Below, piece by piece: positions 18,066-28,204 of a stretch of 64,000 bases of DNA (its first letter is position 1; the number at the start of each line of letters is the position of its first letter). The stretch is from Synechococcus sp. JA-2-3B'a(2-13) (GTDB taxonomy: Bacteria > Cyanobacteriota > Cyanobacteriia > Thermostichales > Thermostichaceae): assembly GCF_000013225.1 (NCBI RefSeq), contig NC_007776.1:1889001-1953000 (forward strand), given 5' to 3'. Under the pieces are notes generated by a model. The model saw only the letters and a program-made list of their open reading frames with translations, had not been told where the DNA came from and made no database searches. Position numbers and translations under genes: made by a program.

Positions 18066-19748
18066 TCAGGGCAGATAAGGCCGGGGATCCACAGGCGCGC
18101 CCCCGCCGGGGCGGACTTCAAAGTGCAGATGCGGCCCTGTGCTCCAGCCAGTGCTGCCGCGGCTCATGATTGTCTGCCCCTGCTGCACGTACTGTCCCGT
18201 GGAAACATAAATCTGATGGCCGTGGGCATAGCGAGTAACAATTCCGTTGGGATGGCGAATGTCCACTCGATTGCCGTAGCCATCCCCAGCATTCCCCGCG
18301 AAGATCACCACTCCCTCCTGAACGGCTACAATGGGGGATCCCACGGGGCCAGGAATATCTACCCCTGCATGAAGGCGACCGCGACGGTAGCCAAAGCCAG
18401 AGGTGATTTGCCCGGAGACCGGCCAGACAAACCCACTGCTGCGAACCTGGGGAGGGGCTGGAGGGGGCGCTGGCGGAGCCTGTCGGGCAGGAGCAGGGGT
18501 GGGCTGCGTACCCGGCGCCGGAATCGTAAGGCGTTGGCCAATGCGCAGCCAGTGGGGATTGCGCAAGTTGTTGGCTTGAATAATGGATCGCTGAGTTACC
18601 CCATAGCGGGCGGCGATCCGTTCGATGGTGTCACTGGCTCCAACTGTGTGGGTCAGGGATCCACCGGCCAAGAGGGCCTGCCGTTCTTGTTCCATTTGCT
18701 GGGCCCGGCGTTGCTGTTCCGCCTGTAATCGAGCTTGGGCTTCGGCTTGGCGTTGGGCTTCCTCCTCTTGCTGGCGGCGCTCTTCCTCTTCGCGAGCTTT
18801 CTGGGCAGCGATCATCTCCTTCTGACGCTGGATCAACTCGCCCACATCGCCGGGGATGAGCAGGCGTTGGCCAATGCGCAGATATTCCGGGCGATCCAGA
18901 GGAGTCGCTTCGATAATCCGCTGCTGGGGAACTCGGTAGCGGTTGGCAATGTCCTCCAGTGTGTCTCCCTGCTTGACGGTGTAGATCAATCCCGGTTGGC
19001 TGGGGATGAGGAGAACTTGCCCCGGCTTCAGCTCAGTACTGGCCTGAATACCATTGGAGACGGTGATGGCAGCCGCGTCGAGCTGATACATCTGGGTCAG
19101 TTGCCAGAGGGTTTCCCCCGGCTGAATTTCATGCTCCAGAATGCCTCTGGGCCCTTCTCCTGTCGGGATTCGCCCTTCTGCGAAGGCTTGGCGCAGCTGC
19201 TCCTTTTTCCGCTCGTAGTTTTGCTGCAGAGCGCCAGATAGCGTATGCACAGAGGGTGGGATCGGCTCTACCGCCGGAGACAGGGGGCGATTCAACTGTC
19301 GCTGCTGTAGGGTAGCGACTCCGGCCAAGCCCAGCATCAGCAAAAGACCAGTGGCCCAAGCCGGATATCCCCGACGCGCAGGAGCAGAATCCCCCGGCTC
19401 TGGATGGGCTGTCTCAGGCTCGGTTGGGCACCTGGGGGTGGCCGGCAGCTGCTCTTCCCCAGCTTCTGCGCAGGGATCCGCCTCCAGCTTCAGAAGCCAT
19501 ACCAGGCCCGTTAAGCTGAGAGAGAGGGCCAAACCAACCCATCTTGGCTTCGACCGCCCAGAGAGAGGGGCTGGAGCCCACTCCAGAAGATAGGCTTCCT
19601 CGGCAGATGAATCCGCAGAAGTCCAGGACTGTTCTGAAGGGATCCCTGCCGAGCCCTTTGGGGGTGGGGGGGAAAGGGTGCTCACGGCAGCACCGCGGAA
19701 ATCCAGCTCCCCGTTTTGGGGATTGGGGAAAGTGGGTTTTAAAGGCAT
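18066..19748 (-). CDS. M23 metallopeptidase with three LysM repeats (NlpD/EnvC-like)
   Basis: Cell-wall endopeptidase or amidase activator of the periplasm. Order of parts: a disordered N-terminus; a membrane helix near residue 75, with a second hydrophobic helix near 130-145; LysM1 (PGETLWQLTQMYQLD), LysM2 (QGDTLEDIANRYRVP), a Glu/Gln/Ala-rich coiled coil of about 70 residues, LysM3 (ASDTIERIAARYGVT), a Pro/Ala linker and a C-terminal M23 domain. The M23 domain keeps the zinc ligands (GRLHAGVDI and PHLHFEV), so it may be active. The ATG at 19748 is preferred to a GTG two codons earlier. Confidence 0.9.
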   Translation of the reverse strand: MPLKPTFPNPQNGELDFRGAAVSTLSPPPPKGSAGIPSEQSWTSADSSAEEAYLLEWAPAPLSGRSKPRWVGLALSLSLTGLVWLLKLEADPCAEAGEEQLPATPRCPTEPETAHPEPGDSAPARRGYPAWATGLLLMLGLAGVATLQQRQLNRPLSPAVEPIPPSVHTLSGALQQNYERKKEQLRQAFAEGRIPTGEGPRGILEHEIQPGETLWQLTQMYQLDAAAITVSNGIQASTELKPGQVLLIPSQPGLIYTVKQGDTLEDIANRYRVPQQRIIEATPLDRPEYLRIGQRLLIPGDVGELIQRQKEMIAAQKAREEEERRQQEEEAQRQAEAQARLQAEQQRRAQQMEQERQALLAGGSLTHTVGASDTIERIAARYGVTQRSIIQANNLRNPHWLRIGQRLTIPAPGTQPTPAPARQAPPAPPPAPPQVRSSGFVWPVSGQITSGFGYRRGRLHAGVDIPGPVGSPIVAVQEGVVIFAGNAGDGYGNRVDIRHPNGIVTRYAHGHQIYVSTGQYVQQGQTIMSRGSTGWSTGPHLHFEVRPGGGAPVDPRPYLP

Positions 19749-20088
19749 CCTCACACCAACAGGCTGACACTAGAGTGCAAGAGAAGAAGATGTCAAAATG
19801 AGGGGCATAAGCCCCTTGGCACCGAGCACCCCAGGGGTGACTCAAGCCGGGGTGGAGCTCGCTAATGAACAGGCTGGCTCGCACTCAGGTTAGAGTACCG
19901 TAGTTAACAAATCTAGACAAGTCTTGGCAGGTAATTTCAGCCACAATGCTTGCCTCACAATGGTTCCAGCCCTTGGCTCGTTGAGATTTTGTCGAGCCTC
20001 ATCCGATTCAAGACAAAGTGCGCCATCGTCTTTTTTTGGAAGACAAAGCCTGTTTTGCTGTAGCTGAAACTACAAACTAGGGATACCC
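19749..20088. other. intergenic region between the M23 gene and cysS
   Basis: About 340 bases between divergent genes. It holds the promoters of both, but I find no convincing -35/-10 pair. The 19-base stretch around 19864-19883 (GAACAGGCTGG then CGCAC) recurs with small changes near 24854-24873 upstream of rne. No reading frame or RNA gene is supported. Confidence 0.4.
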
Positions 20089-21672
20089 ATGGATTTGGTT
20101 GTCTATAACACATTGACTCGCCGCAAGGAAGTGTTTCAGCCGCTGGCAGCAGGTGGATCTCAATCCGTTTCCGTCGGCAATTCCCAGGGATCTGCAGCTC
20201 CAGTTGCGGAGGAGAAGCCCCTGGTGCGGATGTATGTCTGTGGTGTAACGGTTTACGACCTCTGCCACCTCGGCCATGCGCGTACCTACGTGGTTTGGGA
20301 CATGGTGCGTCGCTACTTGGAGTGGCGCGGCTACCGAGTGAAGTATGTGCAGAATTTTACCGATGTGGACGACAAGATCCTCAAGCGGGCGTTGGAACGT
20401 GGCGAATCCATGCAAGCGGTGGCGGAGCGCTTCATCGCCGAGTATTTCCGAGATATGGATTGCCTGAACATCAAGCGGGCCGATTTCTACCCGAGGGCAA
20501 CGCAATCGCTGCAAGCCATGTTCCAGTTGATCCAATCTTTGGAGCTCAAAGGCTTTGCCTACCGGGTACGGGATCCCATTCGACACCAGACCGACCAGTC
20601 TTCCCTCCTGCAAGCGGGACACCAGCCAGAGACCCCCGCCTCTGTTCAGTACTCTGTTTACTACTCTGTCCGCAAGTTCCCGGATTACGGCCAGCTATCC
20701 GGTCGAAAACTGGAGGAGATGGAGGCGGGAGCCAGTGGCCGGGTAGGAGAAGAAGGAGCTGAGAAACAGGATCCCTTCGACTTTGCCCTTTGGAAAGCGG
20801 CCCCCCCTTCTGAGCCGGGGTTTGCCTCCCCTTGGGGTTGGGGGCGACCGGGCTGGCACATCGAATGTTCCGCCATGGTGCGGGAGACCCTGGGAGATCA
20901 CATCGACATTCACGCCGGCGGGGCAGATTTGATTTTCCCCCACCACGAAAATGAGCTGGCCCAATCGGAGCCAATCACCGGCAAGCCGATGGCCAAGTAC
21001 TGGATGCACAACGGTTTTCTCAACATCAACGGCGAGAAAATGTCCAAATCTTTGGGCAACTTCACCACCCTGCGACAGGCCCTCGCCGTCTATCACCCCA
21101 TGGCCTTGCGGCTGTTTCTGTTGCAGACCCACTACCGTAGCCCCATAGATCTCACCGAGGCAGCCATGCAGGCGGCTAGCCGTGGCTGGGAAACCCTCCA
21201 GAAAGGGATCCACTGTGCCCAGCACTTCTGCAAAGAAGAAAAGGGATCCCCTGATGCTGAGGCCATGCAAGCCTTTCAAGCTGCTATGGACAATGATTTT
21301 GGCACCCCTGAAGCGCTGGCTATCGCCTTTGAATTGGCCAAAGAACTCACCCGCGAACACAACCTGTTCACCCATCAAGGCCAAACCCATCTGGAGCCCC
21401 AGGCCCTCAAACAAAAAAGCGCTGCCTTGCTGGAGATTTTGGCTACTTTGGGATTCTGTTGGCCCTCATTCTCTGAATTCGAGGGATCCAAAGAAGCAGC
21501 TACAAATGGGGAACTTAACTTTAAAAAAATCGAGGAGCTGATCGCGCAGCGCTCGGCAGCCCGTAAGGCGAAAAACTTTTCAGAGGCAGATCGCATTCGG
21601 GATCAGTTGAAAGCCCTGGGCATCACCCTCATCGATCAAAAAGATGGCACCACCCGTTGGCTGCGAGAATAG
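20089..21672 (+). CDS. cysS: cysteine-tRNA ligase
   Basis: Charges tRNA-Cys, which is also encoded in this window. Class I signatures are HLGHART (HIGH) and EKMSKSLGN (KMSKS). The zinc ligands include the Cys in YVCGVTVYD and the Cys/His of HIECSAM and HHENELAQ. The 527-residue length exceeds the usual ~460-480 because of insertions: about 20 residues after FQPLAAGG near the N-terminus, and about 25 residues around residues 160-190 (PIRHQTDQ to SVQYS) before the [12 protein letters not shown] motif. Both insertions are Gln/Ser/Gly-rich and probably surface loops. Confidence 0.95.
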   Translation: MDLVVYNTLTRRKEVFQPLAAGGSQSVSVGNSQGSAAPVAEEKPLVRMYVCGVTVYDLCHLGHARTYVVWDMVRRYLEWRGYRVKYVQNFTDVDDKILKRALERGESMQAVAERFIAEYFRDMDCLNIKRADFYPRATQSLQAMFQLIQSLELKGFAYRVRDPIRHQTDQSSLLQAGHQPETPASVQYSVYYSVRKFPDYGQLSGRKLEEMEAGASGRVGEEGAEKQDPFDFALWKAAPPSEPGFASPWGWGRPGWHIECSAMVRETLGDHIDIHAGGADLIFPHHENELAQSEPITGKPMAKYWMHNGFLNINGEKMSKSLGNFTTLRQALAVYHPMALRLFLLQTHYRSPIDLTEAAMQAASRGWETLQKGIHCAQHFCKEEKGSPDAEAMQAFQAAMDNDFGTPEALAIAFELAKELTREHNLFTHQGQTHLEPQALKQKSAALLEILATLGFCWPSFSEFEGSKEAATNGELNFKKIEELIAQRSAARKAKNFSEADRIRDQLKALGITLIDQKDGTTRWLRE

Positions 21673-21824
21673 GGGTTGAGGAGCATTCCTCGGGCTCATT
21701 CAAAATGGATGTGGCTGTAACCTAGGGGCTCAGAGGGGCAAAGTGCTTCTCCCTTCGTTTGGGTTGCTGGAAAAGTTCGGCTAGAGTCAGATCAGTGACT
21801 GTGTCAACGTCTCGGCGGATCTCA

Positions 21825-24488
21825 ATGCTTTCTCCAGCTACTGCGCAAACTGATCTGAGTCCCATCGATCTGGATTGCCTGCTCACCCCTGAGATTCAGC
21901 GGCCAGCCCGCTACTTGGGCAAAGAGTTTGGCGCCGTCCACCGTCCTTGGGATTCGGCACGGGTGCGTTGGGTGCTGAGCTATCCAGAGCTGTACGAGGT
22001 GGGAGCTTCCAACCTAGGCCACCTCATCCTTTACAACATCCTCAACGCCCAGCCGGATCAACTGTGTGACCGCACCTACTTGCCAGGCCCGGATCTGGCG
22101 GCCCGCCTGCGGCAGTTGGGGATCCCGCTGTTTGCCGTGGAGTCCCGCCGCCCTCTGCGCGCTTTCCATATCATTGGCTTCAGCCTGGCTTACGAGCTGG
22201 GGGGCACCAACATCCTGGAGATGCTGGACCTGGCCGGGATCCCGCTCAAGTGGTGGGAGCGGCAGCCCTTTACCCCGGAAGAGTGCCCTCTGATCTTTGC
22301 CGGTGGGCCAACCGCCACCTCCAACCCAGAGCCTTTTGCCGACTTTTTCGATTTCTTCGTCTTCGGAGATGGGGAAGAGGTGCTGCCGGAAATTGGCCAA
22401 GTGCTGGCCGGATCCCTGTCCAAGCCCCGCCGAGAGGTCTTGCTGGAGCTGGCCCAGGTGCCGGGGGTGTACGTGCCCCAGTTTTACGAAGGGATCCCAC
22501 CGCGGCCCATCGTGCCTGGGGTGCCGGAGCGCATCCGCCGTCGGGTGGCCCTGCCTCAACCCCAATACTCCGTCGGCCTGGTGCCTTTGGTGGAAACCGT
22601 CCACGACCGCCTGGTGATGGAAGTGCGGCGGGGCTGCACACGGGGCTGCCGATTTTGCCAGCCGGGAATGCTTACCCGCCCAGCGCGGGATGTGGCTCCG
22701 GAAGCAGTGGTGGAGGCTGTGGTGCAGGGCTTGCGCAAGACCGGCTACAACGAATTTTCCCTCTCTTCTCTCAGTTGCTCCGACTACCTTTCCCTGCCGG
22801 CGGTGGGAGCGGAGCTGCACAACCGTCTCCTCAGAGAACACATTGCCCTTTCCCTGCCCAGCCAGCGGGTGGATCGTTTTGATGAGCAAATTGCCGCCAT
22901 CATGAAGGGATCCCGCCGCTCCGGCCTCACCTTTGCCCCCGAAGCTGGCACCCAAAGGCTGCGGGACATCATCAACAAGGGCCTCACCGATGCCGACTTG
23001 ATTCGCGGCATTCGCACCGCCGTCCAAGAGGGCTGGGACAAAATCAAGCTCTATTTCATGATTGGCCTGCCCGGCGAGACCGACGCCGATGTCCTGGGGA
23101 TCGCCCGCACCGTCGAGATGCTGCAGCGAGAATGTGCAGCCCTGGGTCGCAAGCGGGTGGAATTTACCCTCACCCTCTCCAACTTCACCCCCAAGCCACA
23201 CACCCCCTTCCAGTGGCACCGGGTAGACTATGCCGACGTGCAGCGGAAGCAGGCCCTGCTGCAGAAGGAGCTGCGGCGGCTGCGGGGCGTCAAAGCCCAC
23301 TTCACCGATATCCGCTTCAGCATCCTGGAAGACTTCATCGGCAAAGGGGATCGCTCCCTGGGACAGATGATCGAGCGGGCTTGGCGGGCCGGTGCCGGCA
23401 TGGATGCCTGGTGGGAAAGCATCGACACCGCCTATGCTGCCTGGGTGAGGGCCTACTGCGGCGAAGAGGTGGATCCTGCCGCCGATCCGGTCGCCCTCTG
23501 CGCCCATCTCCCCATCCGGGAATTGGGCCTGGAGGATCCCTTGCCCTGGGATCACATCGATACCGGCATCGACAAAAAATGGCTGCAAAAAGACTACCGC
23601 CGCGCCCTGGAAGCCCTCACCGTGGAAGACTGCTCCTTCGAGGGCTGCTCCGCCTGCGGCATCTGCGGCCCCGGCTTCGGCCACAACATCGTCATTCCCC
23701 CTCCGCCCGTCCCGCCCCTGCAGAGCAAACCCACCCCCACCCCGGATCCCCTGGAGCCGGAGCCACCTGCCCAGCGTTTCCGCATCACCTACGGCAAAAT
23801 CGGGGATCTGCGCTGGCTGGGCCACCTGGATCTCATGCGCCTGTGGGAACGGGCCTGTCGGCGAGCGGGGTTACCTCTGGCCTTCAGCGGCGGCTACCAC
23901 CCCATGCCCCGCCTGGCCAACGCCAACGCTCTGCCCATCGGCCAGGAAGGCTACGGCGAAATCCTGGATCTGGAGCTGCTGGATCGGCCTGAAGGTCCTC
24001 TGACGCCTGAGAAACTGCGCGCCCTTCTGAGCGAACAGCTGCCCCCGGAGATCCCCATCCAAGCGGTCCAAGAAATTAGCCTTCGGGATCCCTCGGCCAC
24101 CGCAGCCGTTTACGCCGCCGAATATCAGCTCACGGTGAGCTGCGAGTTGCCCAAAGCCGTTCACGGCAGCGGGACGGAGTCCTCTTGGCCTGCCTGGGTC
24201 ACCCAGATCCTAGACGCGCAGGAAATCTGGATTGAAAAAACCTCCAAGTCTGGCAAGTCCTCTCCCTTCAATGCCCGCGCCCTGCTTTACTACCTAGAGT
24301 TTCAGGGCCTGACCCCCGAGGGCAGCGCTTGCCTCCTTTACCGGGGCAGTTGCCGCAACGACGGTGCCTACCTGCGGCCCACCCATCTGGTTCAAATGGC
24401 CGAGTCATTGGGGTTGCCCCACTGGACACTACAGACGGCAAAGCGGCTGCGCCTGTTGTGGGAGAACCCCCTAGCCGATCCAGATTGA
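21825..24488 (+). CDS. radical SAM protein (TIGR03960-type) with C-terminal DUF2344
   Basis: Large cyanobacterial radical SAM protein. It has an N-terminal B12-binding-like region (about 60-230), a radical SAM core with the 4Fe-4S motif RRGCTRGCRFCQPG near residue 290, and GLPGETDADVLGIA in the barrel. A Cys-rich stretch (EGCSACGICGPG) around 620 is followed by a DUF2344 domain (RITYGKIGDLRWLGHLDLMR). The reaction is unknown; relatives are annotated as tRNA- or ribosome-modifying. The frame can start at a TTG at 21759, but the ATG at 21825 is preferred. The C-terminal part contains a copy of the SGTES repeat (24168-24182). Confidence 0.88.
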   Translation: MLSPATAQTDLSPIDLDCLLTPEIQRPARYLGKEFGAVHRPWDSARVRWVLSYPELYEVGASNLGHLILYNILNAQPDQLCDRTYLPGPDLAARLRQLGIPLFAVESRRPLRAFHIIGFSLAYELGGTNILEMLDLAGIPLKWWERQPFTPEECPLIFAGGPTATSNPEPFADFFDFFVFGDGEEVLPEIGQVLAGSLSKPRREVLLELAQVPGVYVPQFYEGIPPRPIVPGVPERIRRRVALPQPQYSVGLVPLVETVHDRLVMEVRRGCTRGCRFCQPGMLTRPARDVAPEAVVEAVVQGLRKTGYNEFSLSSLSCSDYLSLPAVGAELHNRLLREHIALSLPSQRVDRFDEQIAAIMKGSRRSGLTFAPEAGTQRLRDIINKGLTDADLIRGIRTAVQEGWDKIKLYFMIGLPGETDADVLGIARTVEMLQRECAALGRKRVEFTLTLSNFTPKPHTPFQWHRVDYADVQRKQALLQKELRRLRGVKAHFTDIRFSILEDFIGKGDRSLGQMIERAWRAGAGMDAWWESIDTAYAAWVRAYCGEEVDPAADPVALCAHLPIRELGLEDPLPWDHIDTGIDKKWLQKDYRRALEALTVEDCSFEGCSACGICGPGFGHNIVIPPPPVPPLQSKPTPTPDPLEPEPPAQRFRITYGKIGDLRWLGHLDLMRLWERACRRAGLPLAFSGGYHPMPRLANANALPIGQEGYGEILDLELLDRPEGPLTPEKLRALLSEQLPPEIPIQAVQEISLRDPSATAAVYAAEYQLTVSCELPKAVHGSGTESSWPAWVTQILDAQEIWIEKTSKSGKSSPFNARALLYYLEFQGLTPEGSACLLYRGSCRNDGAYLRPTHLVQMAESLGLPHWTLQTAKRLRLLWENPLADPD
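24168..24182 (+). repeat. SGTES repeat element, short copy inside the radical SAM gene
   Basis: The core AGCGGGACGGAGTCC is identical to the copies in rne, after hemE and in the inositol-phosphatase-like gene. It is read in frame as Ser-Gly-Thr-Glu-Ser. The upstream part of the element (TTCGCGCC) is not conserved here. Confidence 0.75.
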
Positions 24489-25254
24489 GCACTTCCTCTG
24501 GGAGCAACCCAAGGGCTAAGGGTCTGTCTGGGCTGAGGGATCCCACAAGCGCTATAATGCTGCTATTGCTGGCTCCTGCCGCTGTGGGGCTCGCCAAGCA
24601 TCAACTTGACCAAGGGCGGGGTGAGCAGCAGGCAAAAGCTGGGCCGGATTCTGGAATGGAGACACTCTTAACTCAGTACCCAGGGCAGGTAACAGGCGTG
24701 ATGGGGTCGAGTCGATAGGTGCAACAGAAAAGTGTGCCTCTTCGACCTAGCCCAGATCTAACCAGAAAATTTTACCCTGAGAAGGTGCTTCTTTCCGCGC
24801 GCAAACCCTGTCTTGTTGTGGACTATCGCTACGCGACGCTTTCGCGAACAGGCTGGGCCGCACAACTGGGGTTCTGCAATGGGCCAGCGTTCGATCTCCC
24901 GAGGCGGAGCCGTCTTGCTCCCTGAGCCTATCGATTGAGCCCATCCATGAATCTCCATGCAAACCTCACCGAATCCATTCATCCCATCCGATGAGTTTTC
25001 CTTCCAATCAGCAGAAGCCCCCCGCTGTACCCACCAGAGCCAGCATTGGGTAGTTCACATGCACTTAAACTCACCTCACCCATTGGAGAGGAAACAAAGC
25101 CAAGCGTCAAAGCAGAGCTGAGGGTAATGGACAGCCCCATGACGACTCGATCCTGGTTAAAGAAACTTGAGCAGATCCCAGCAAAAGGACAACACCTCGC
25201 CAGAACGAGGGTTCAATCCGTAACCGCGTGCCCTTGGGGCGGGGAGGGAAGTTA
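24489..25254 (+). other. long intergenic region / probable rne 5' leader
   Basis: A 766-base stretch with no supported reading frame. It contains several short inverted repeats, for example near 24820-24860, where CGCTACGCGACGC and TTCGCGAAC lie side by side. Long untranslated leaders that mediate feedback control by RNase E are known for rne in other bacteria, including cyanobacteria. Whether this leader does so is inference. Candidate promoters could not be placed reliably. Confidence 0.45.
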
Positions 25255-27426
25255 ATGCCCAGGCAGATTGTCATTGCCGAGCAACATCGCGTGGCAGCCG
25301 TCTTCGCCGAAGATCAAGTGCAAGAGCTGATCGTCGCCAGCGGCGCTCACCAAGTGGGAGACGTTTACGTCGGAATCATCGAGAACGTTCTGCCCAGCAT
25401 CGATGCCGCTTTCGTCAACATCGGCCCTGCAGAGCGCAATGGGTTTATCCACGTCAGCGACCTGGGCCCGCTGCGCCTCAAGCGAAGTCATGCCTCGATT
25501 TCTGAGCTGGTCTTGCCGCAGCAAAAGGTGCTGGTACAGGTGATGAAAGAGCCTACCGGCAACAAAGGGCCAAGGCTTACCGGAGATTTGGCCTTTCCAG
25601 GGCGGTATTTGGTGTTGCGACCCTACGGAAAAGGCGTTCATCTGTCCCGCCGCATCGAGGATCGAGAAGAACGCAACCGTTTGAAGTCGCTGGCCATTTT
25701 GATTAAACCCCCGCAGATGGGCCTGTTGGTGCGCACCGAAGCGGAAGGTGTGTCCGAAGAAGCGATGATCGACGACCTGGAGCAATTGAAGAAACTCTGG
25801 GAAGATATTCAACAGCAGTATCAGGCAGCACGGGGGCCGGGGCTACTCAACCGGGATGACGACTTTATTCAGCGGGTGCTGCGGGATGTTTACTCCGACG
25901 ATGTGAACCGTATTGTGACCGACTCTGCGGCAGGAGCGAAGCGAGTCCGTAGCTATCTGCAGGGCTGGAACAAGGGCCAAATGCCCCCCGGTGTCGTTGT
26001 CGATGCCCACCGCGAGCCCACCCCCATTCTGGAGTATTTTCGGGTCAACGCGGTCATTCGGCAGGCGCTGCGGCCACGGGTGGATCTGCCCTCTGGTGGC
26101 TACATCATCATCGAGCCCACCGAGGCCCTGACGGTAATTGATGTTAACTCGGGCTCCTTCACCCAATCGGCCACTTCTCGGGAGACAGTGCTGTGGACAA
26201 ACTGTGAGGCGGCTACCGAGATTGCCCGCCAATTGAGGCTGCGCAACATTGCCGGTGTGATTGTGGTGGACTTCATCGATATGGATTCCCGCCGCGACCA
26301 GTTGCTGGTTTTGGAGCATTTTAACAAGGCCCTCTCCAGCGATAAAGCTCGCCCACAGGTGGTCCAACTGTCGGAATTGGGGCTGGTGGAGCTCACCCGC
26401 AAACGGCAGGGGCAAAGCCTTTACGAGATCTTCGGCTATTCTTGCCCCACCTGTGAGGGGCTGGGGATCCTAGCCCGCTTGCCGGGGGCCGAGCCAGGGC
26501 ATCTGTTAACAATAGAAAGCGGCCTGACGGTAACGCTACCCACCGAGGCGGAAGGAGGGGATGAGGAAGAGGCCGGCCCGATCCTGCCCCGCGATGGCAA
26601 CCCCCAACGGGCACGCCTGCGAGTGGGGAGCGATGGGCTGTCTCGAGGCGATAGCCGTGCGCTGCTGCGGCGGTCGCGCTCTGCCCCCGGACAACGACGC
26701 CCCAGCCCGGATCCCTTTACGACTTCAGACGATCTGGAGGAAGAGCCACGGGTTGAAACGGGACGCAAGCGTCCCCGTGAAGACTGGGGGGATCCCCGCA
26801 CTGGCCAGCGCCTCGTTGCCCGGAGCCTGGATACTCCTGTAGAAGAGGAAGCCCCAGAGCCGATGCAACTGCCAGGGGGCGGAGCAGACCTAAAGCGTCA
26901 AGAACCCCGCCGTTCTGGCCCTGGGGAAGAGGCAGAATCCGCCTCACGCAAAGATCACACTTCCCCAGCCCGCACCGTTCGCGCCAGCGGGACGGAGTCC
27001 TCAGAAGGCCGTCCGGCTCCGGTACGGCAAACCGTCACCGTGGAGATGACCCCGTTACAACAACGGGTCTACTCGGAGTTGGGGCTGTCGCCGCTGTTGC
27101 TGCTTGACCAGCCGCCGCCTTGGGGCCGAGACACGGCGGTTAGGGTGGTTCTGCCGGGAACTCTCGAGGTGGAAAGTAGCCCAGAGGTGGAGACTGAGGC
27201 AACTTCTCAGGCGGAGGAGTTGGCGCCCGAACCGGATGCCTTGCAGGAGAAGGAGCCGCTGGATACCGTTTCTCCACCCGAACCCTCGGAACCCGAAATC
27301 TCCTCTGCTGAATCGTTCCCGTCAGCCGTGCAGAGCAGCTTGGCCGAGCCAGCGGCGGAACTGGGGATCAGCCCTGCCCAGCAATCTCCAGCAGCCTCCA
27401 GGCGACGGCGCTCCCGCAGCAGTTAG
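25255..27426 (+). CDS. rne: ribonuclease E/G
   Basis: Endonuclease that starts mRNA decay and processes rRNA. The 723-residue product has an S1 RNA-binding domain (about 30-120), a 5' sensor/RNase H-like region and a DNase I-like catalytic domain with acidic residues in IDVNSGSF and [13 protein letters not shown]. The zinc-link CPTCEGLG is near residue 400, and a long disordered tail of about 310 residues rich in Glu, Pro, Arg and Ser follows. The extreme C-terminus (RRRRSRSS) resembles the Arg-rich peptide by which cyanobacterial RNase E binds polynucleotide phosphorylase. The ATG at 25255 follows GGGAGGGAAG. The tail contains a full SGTES repeat. Confidence 0.95.
26974..27000 (+). repeat. 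SGTES repeat element, full copy inside rne
   Basis: About 27 bases ending AGCGGGACGGAGTCC and containing TTCGCGCC. It differs from the copy at 56521-56547 (opposite strand) at one position. Translated in frame it gives Thr-Val-Arg-Ala-Ser-Gly-Thr-Glu-Ser within the disordered RNase E tail. Confidence 0.8.
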
Positions 27427-27461
27427 GCGCTGCTCTCAAGCCCAGGGGCAGGCATGGGAGT

Positions 27462-28103
27462 ATGGTGGAGCGGGCAAGGCCGAGTTTGATCTGGGAGGGA
27501 TCCCTTTGGCAGCAGGGGATCCTGCGGGTGGCGGGGGTGGATGAGGTGGGGCGGGGAGCCCTGGCTGGGCCAGTGGTGGCGGCGGCGGTAATTTTGCCCG
27601 CCCAGATGGATCCCAAAGAACTGGAGGGAGTGAGGGATTCCAAACAACTGCGTCCGCAGCAACGCGCTCAATGGGCGGAACGGATTCGGCAGGTGGCTTT
27701 GGCTGTGGGCGTTGGCAGTGCCTCTGCTGCTGAGATCGACCGGCTCAACATTCGCCAGGCCACGGTGCTAGCCATGCAGCGGGCTTTGGCCAAGTTGGAT
27801 CCAATCGAACACATTTTGCTGGATGGATTGCCGCTGGCCGAGCTGGGATCCCGGCAAACGGCCCTGGTCAAGGGGGATCACATCAGCCTCTCCATTGCCG
27901 CTGCTTCAGTTGTGGCCAAAGTCTGGCGAGATGCCTTGATGCAGAGCTGGGATCGGCAGTACCCCGGCTACGGCTGGCGCACCAACGCTGGCTATGGCAC
28001 GCGGGAGCACCGACTGGCGTTGCAGAACTTGGGGCCCACCCCGCAGCACCGCCGCAGCTTTGCCCCCTTGGCAGAACTGAAAGTCAGCAGATATGATGGT
28101 TAG
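27462..28103 (+). CDS. rnhB: ribonuclease HII
   Basis: Cleaves the RNA strand of RNA-DNA hybrids and single embedded ribonucleotides. Motifs: [21 protein letters not shown] (first catalytic Asp-Glu), LLDGLPL (third acidic residue), and [22 protein letters not shown] with the last Asp. The product is 213 residues, normal for the family. It starts 35 bases after rne, an arrangement common in cyanobacteria, so co-transcription is likely. Confidence 0.95.
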
Positions 28104-28116
28104 TGCAGTTGCATTG

Positions 28117-28190
28117 CCCACGTAGCTCAGTGGACTAGAGCACTGGGTTCCGGTCCCAGGTGTCGGAGGTTCGAATCCTTTCGTGGGCGT
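28117..28190 (+). tRNA. tRNA-Arg (CCG)
   Basis: Acceptor GCCCACG/CGTGGGC, anticodon stem-loop CTGGG-TTCCGGT-CCCAG (anticodon CCG) and T-loop GTTCGAATC are all present; discriminator G. It is 74 nt with no encoded CCA, lying 13 bases after the rnhB stop and just before the tnpB element. Confidence 0.94.
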
Positions 28191-28204
28191 CTTCAGCTAG
28201 AAAT

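Noticed and set aside
22014-23825. 603-codon open frame on the minus strand
   Set aside because: Antisense shadow of the radical SAM gene, caused by GC-rich third positions; composition is His/Gly/Gln-rich with no domain.
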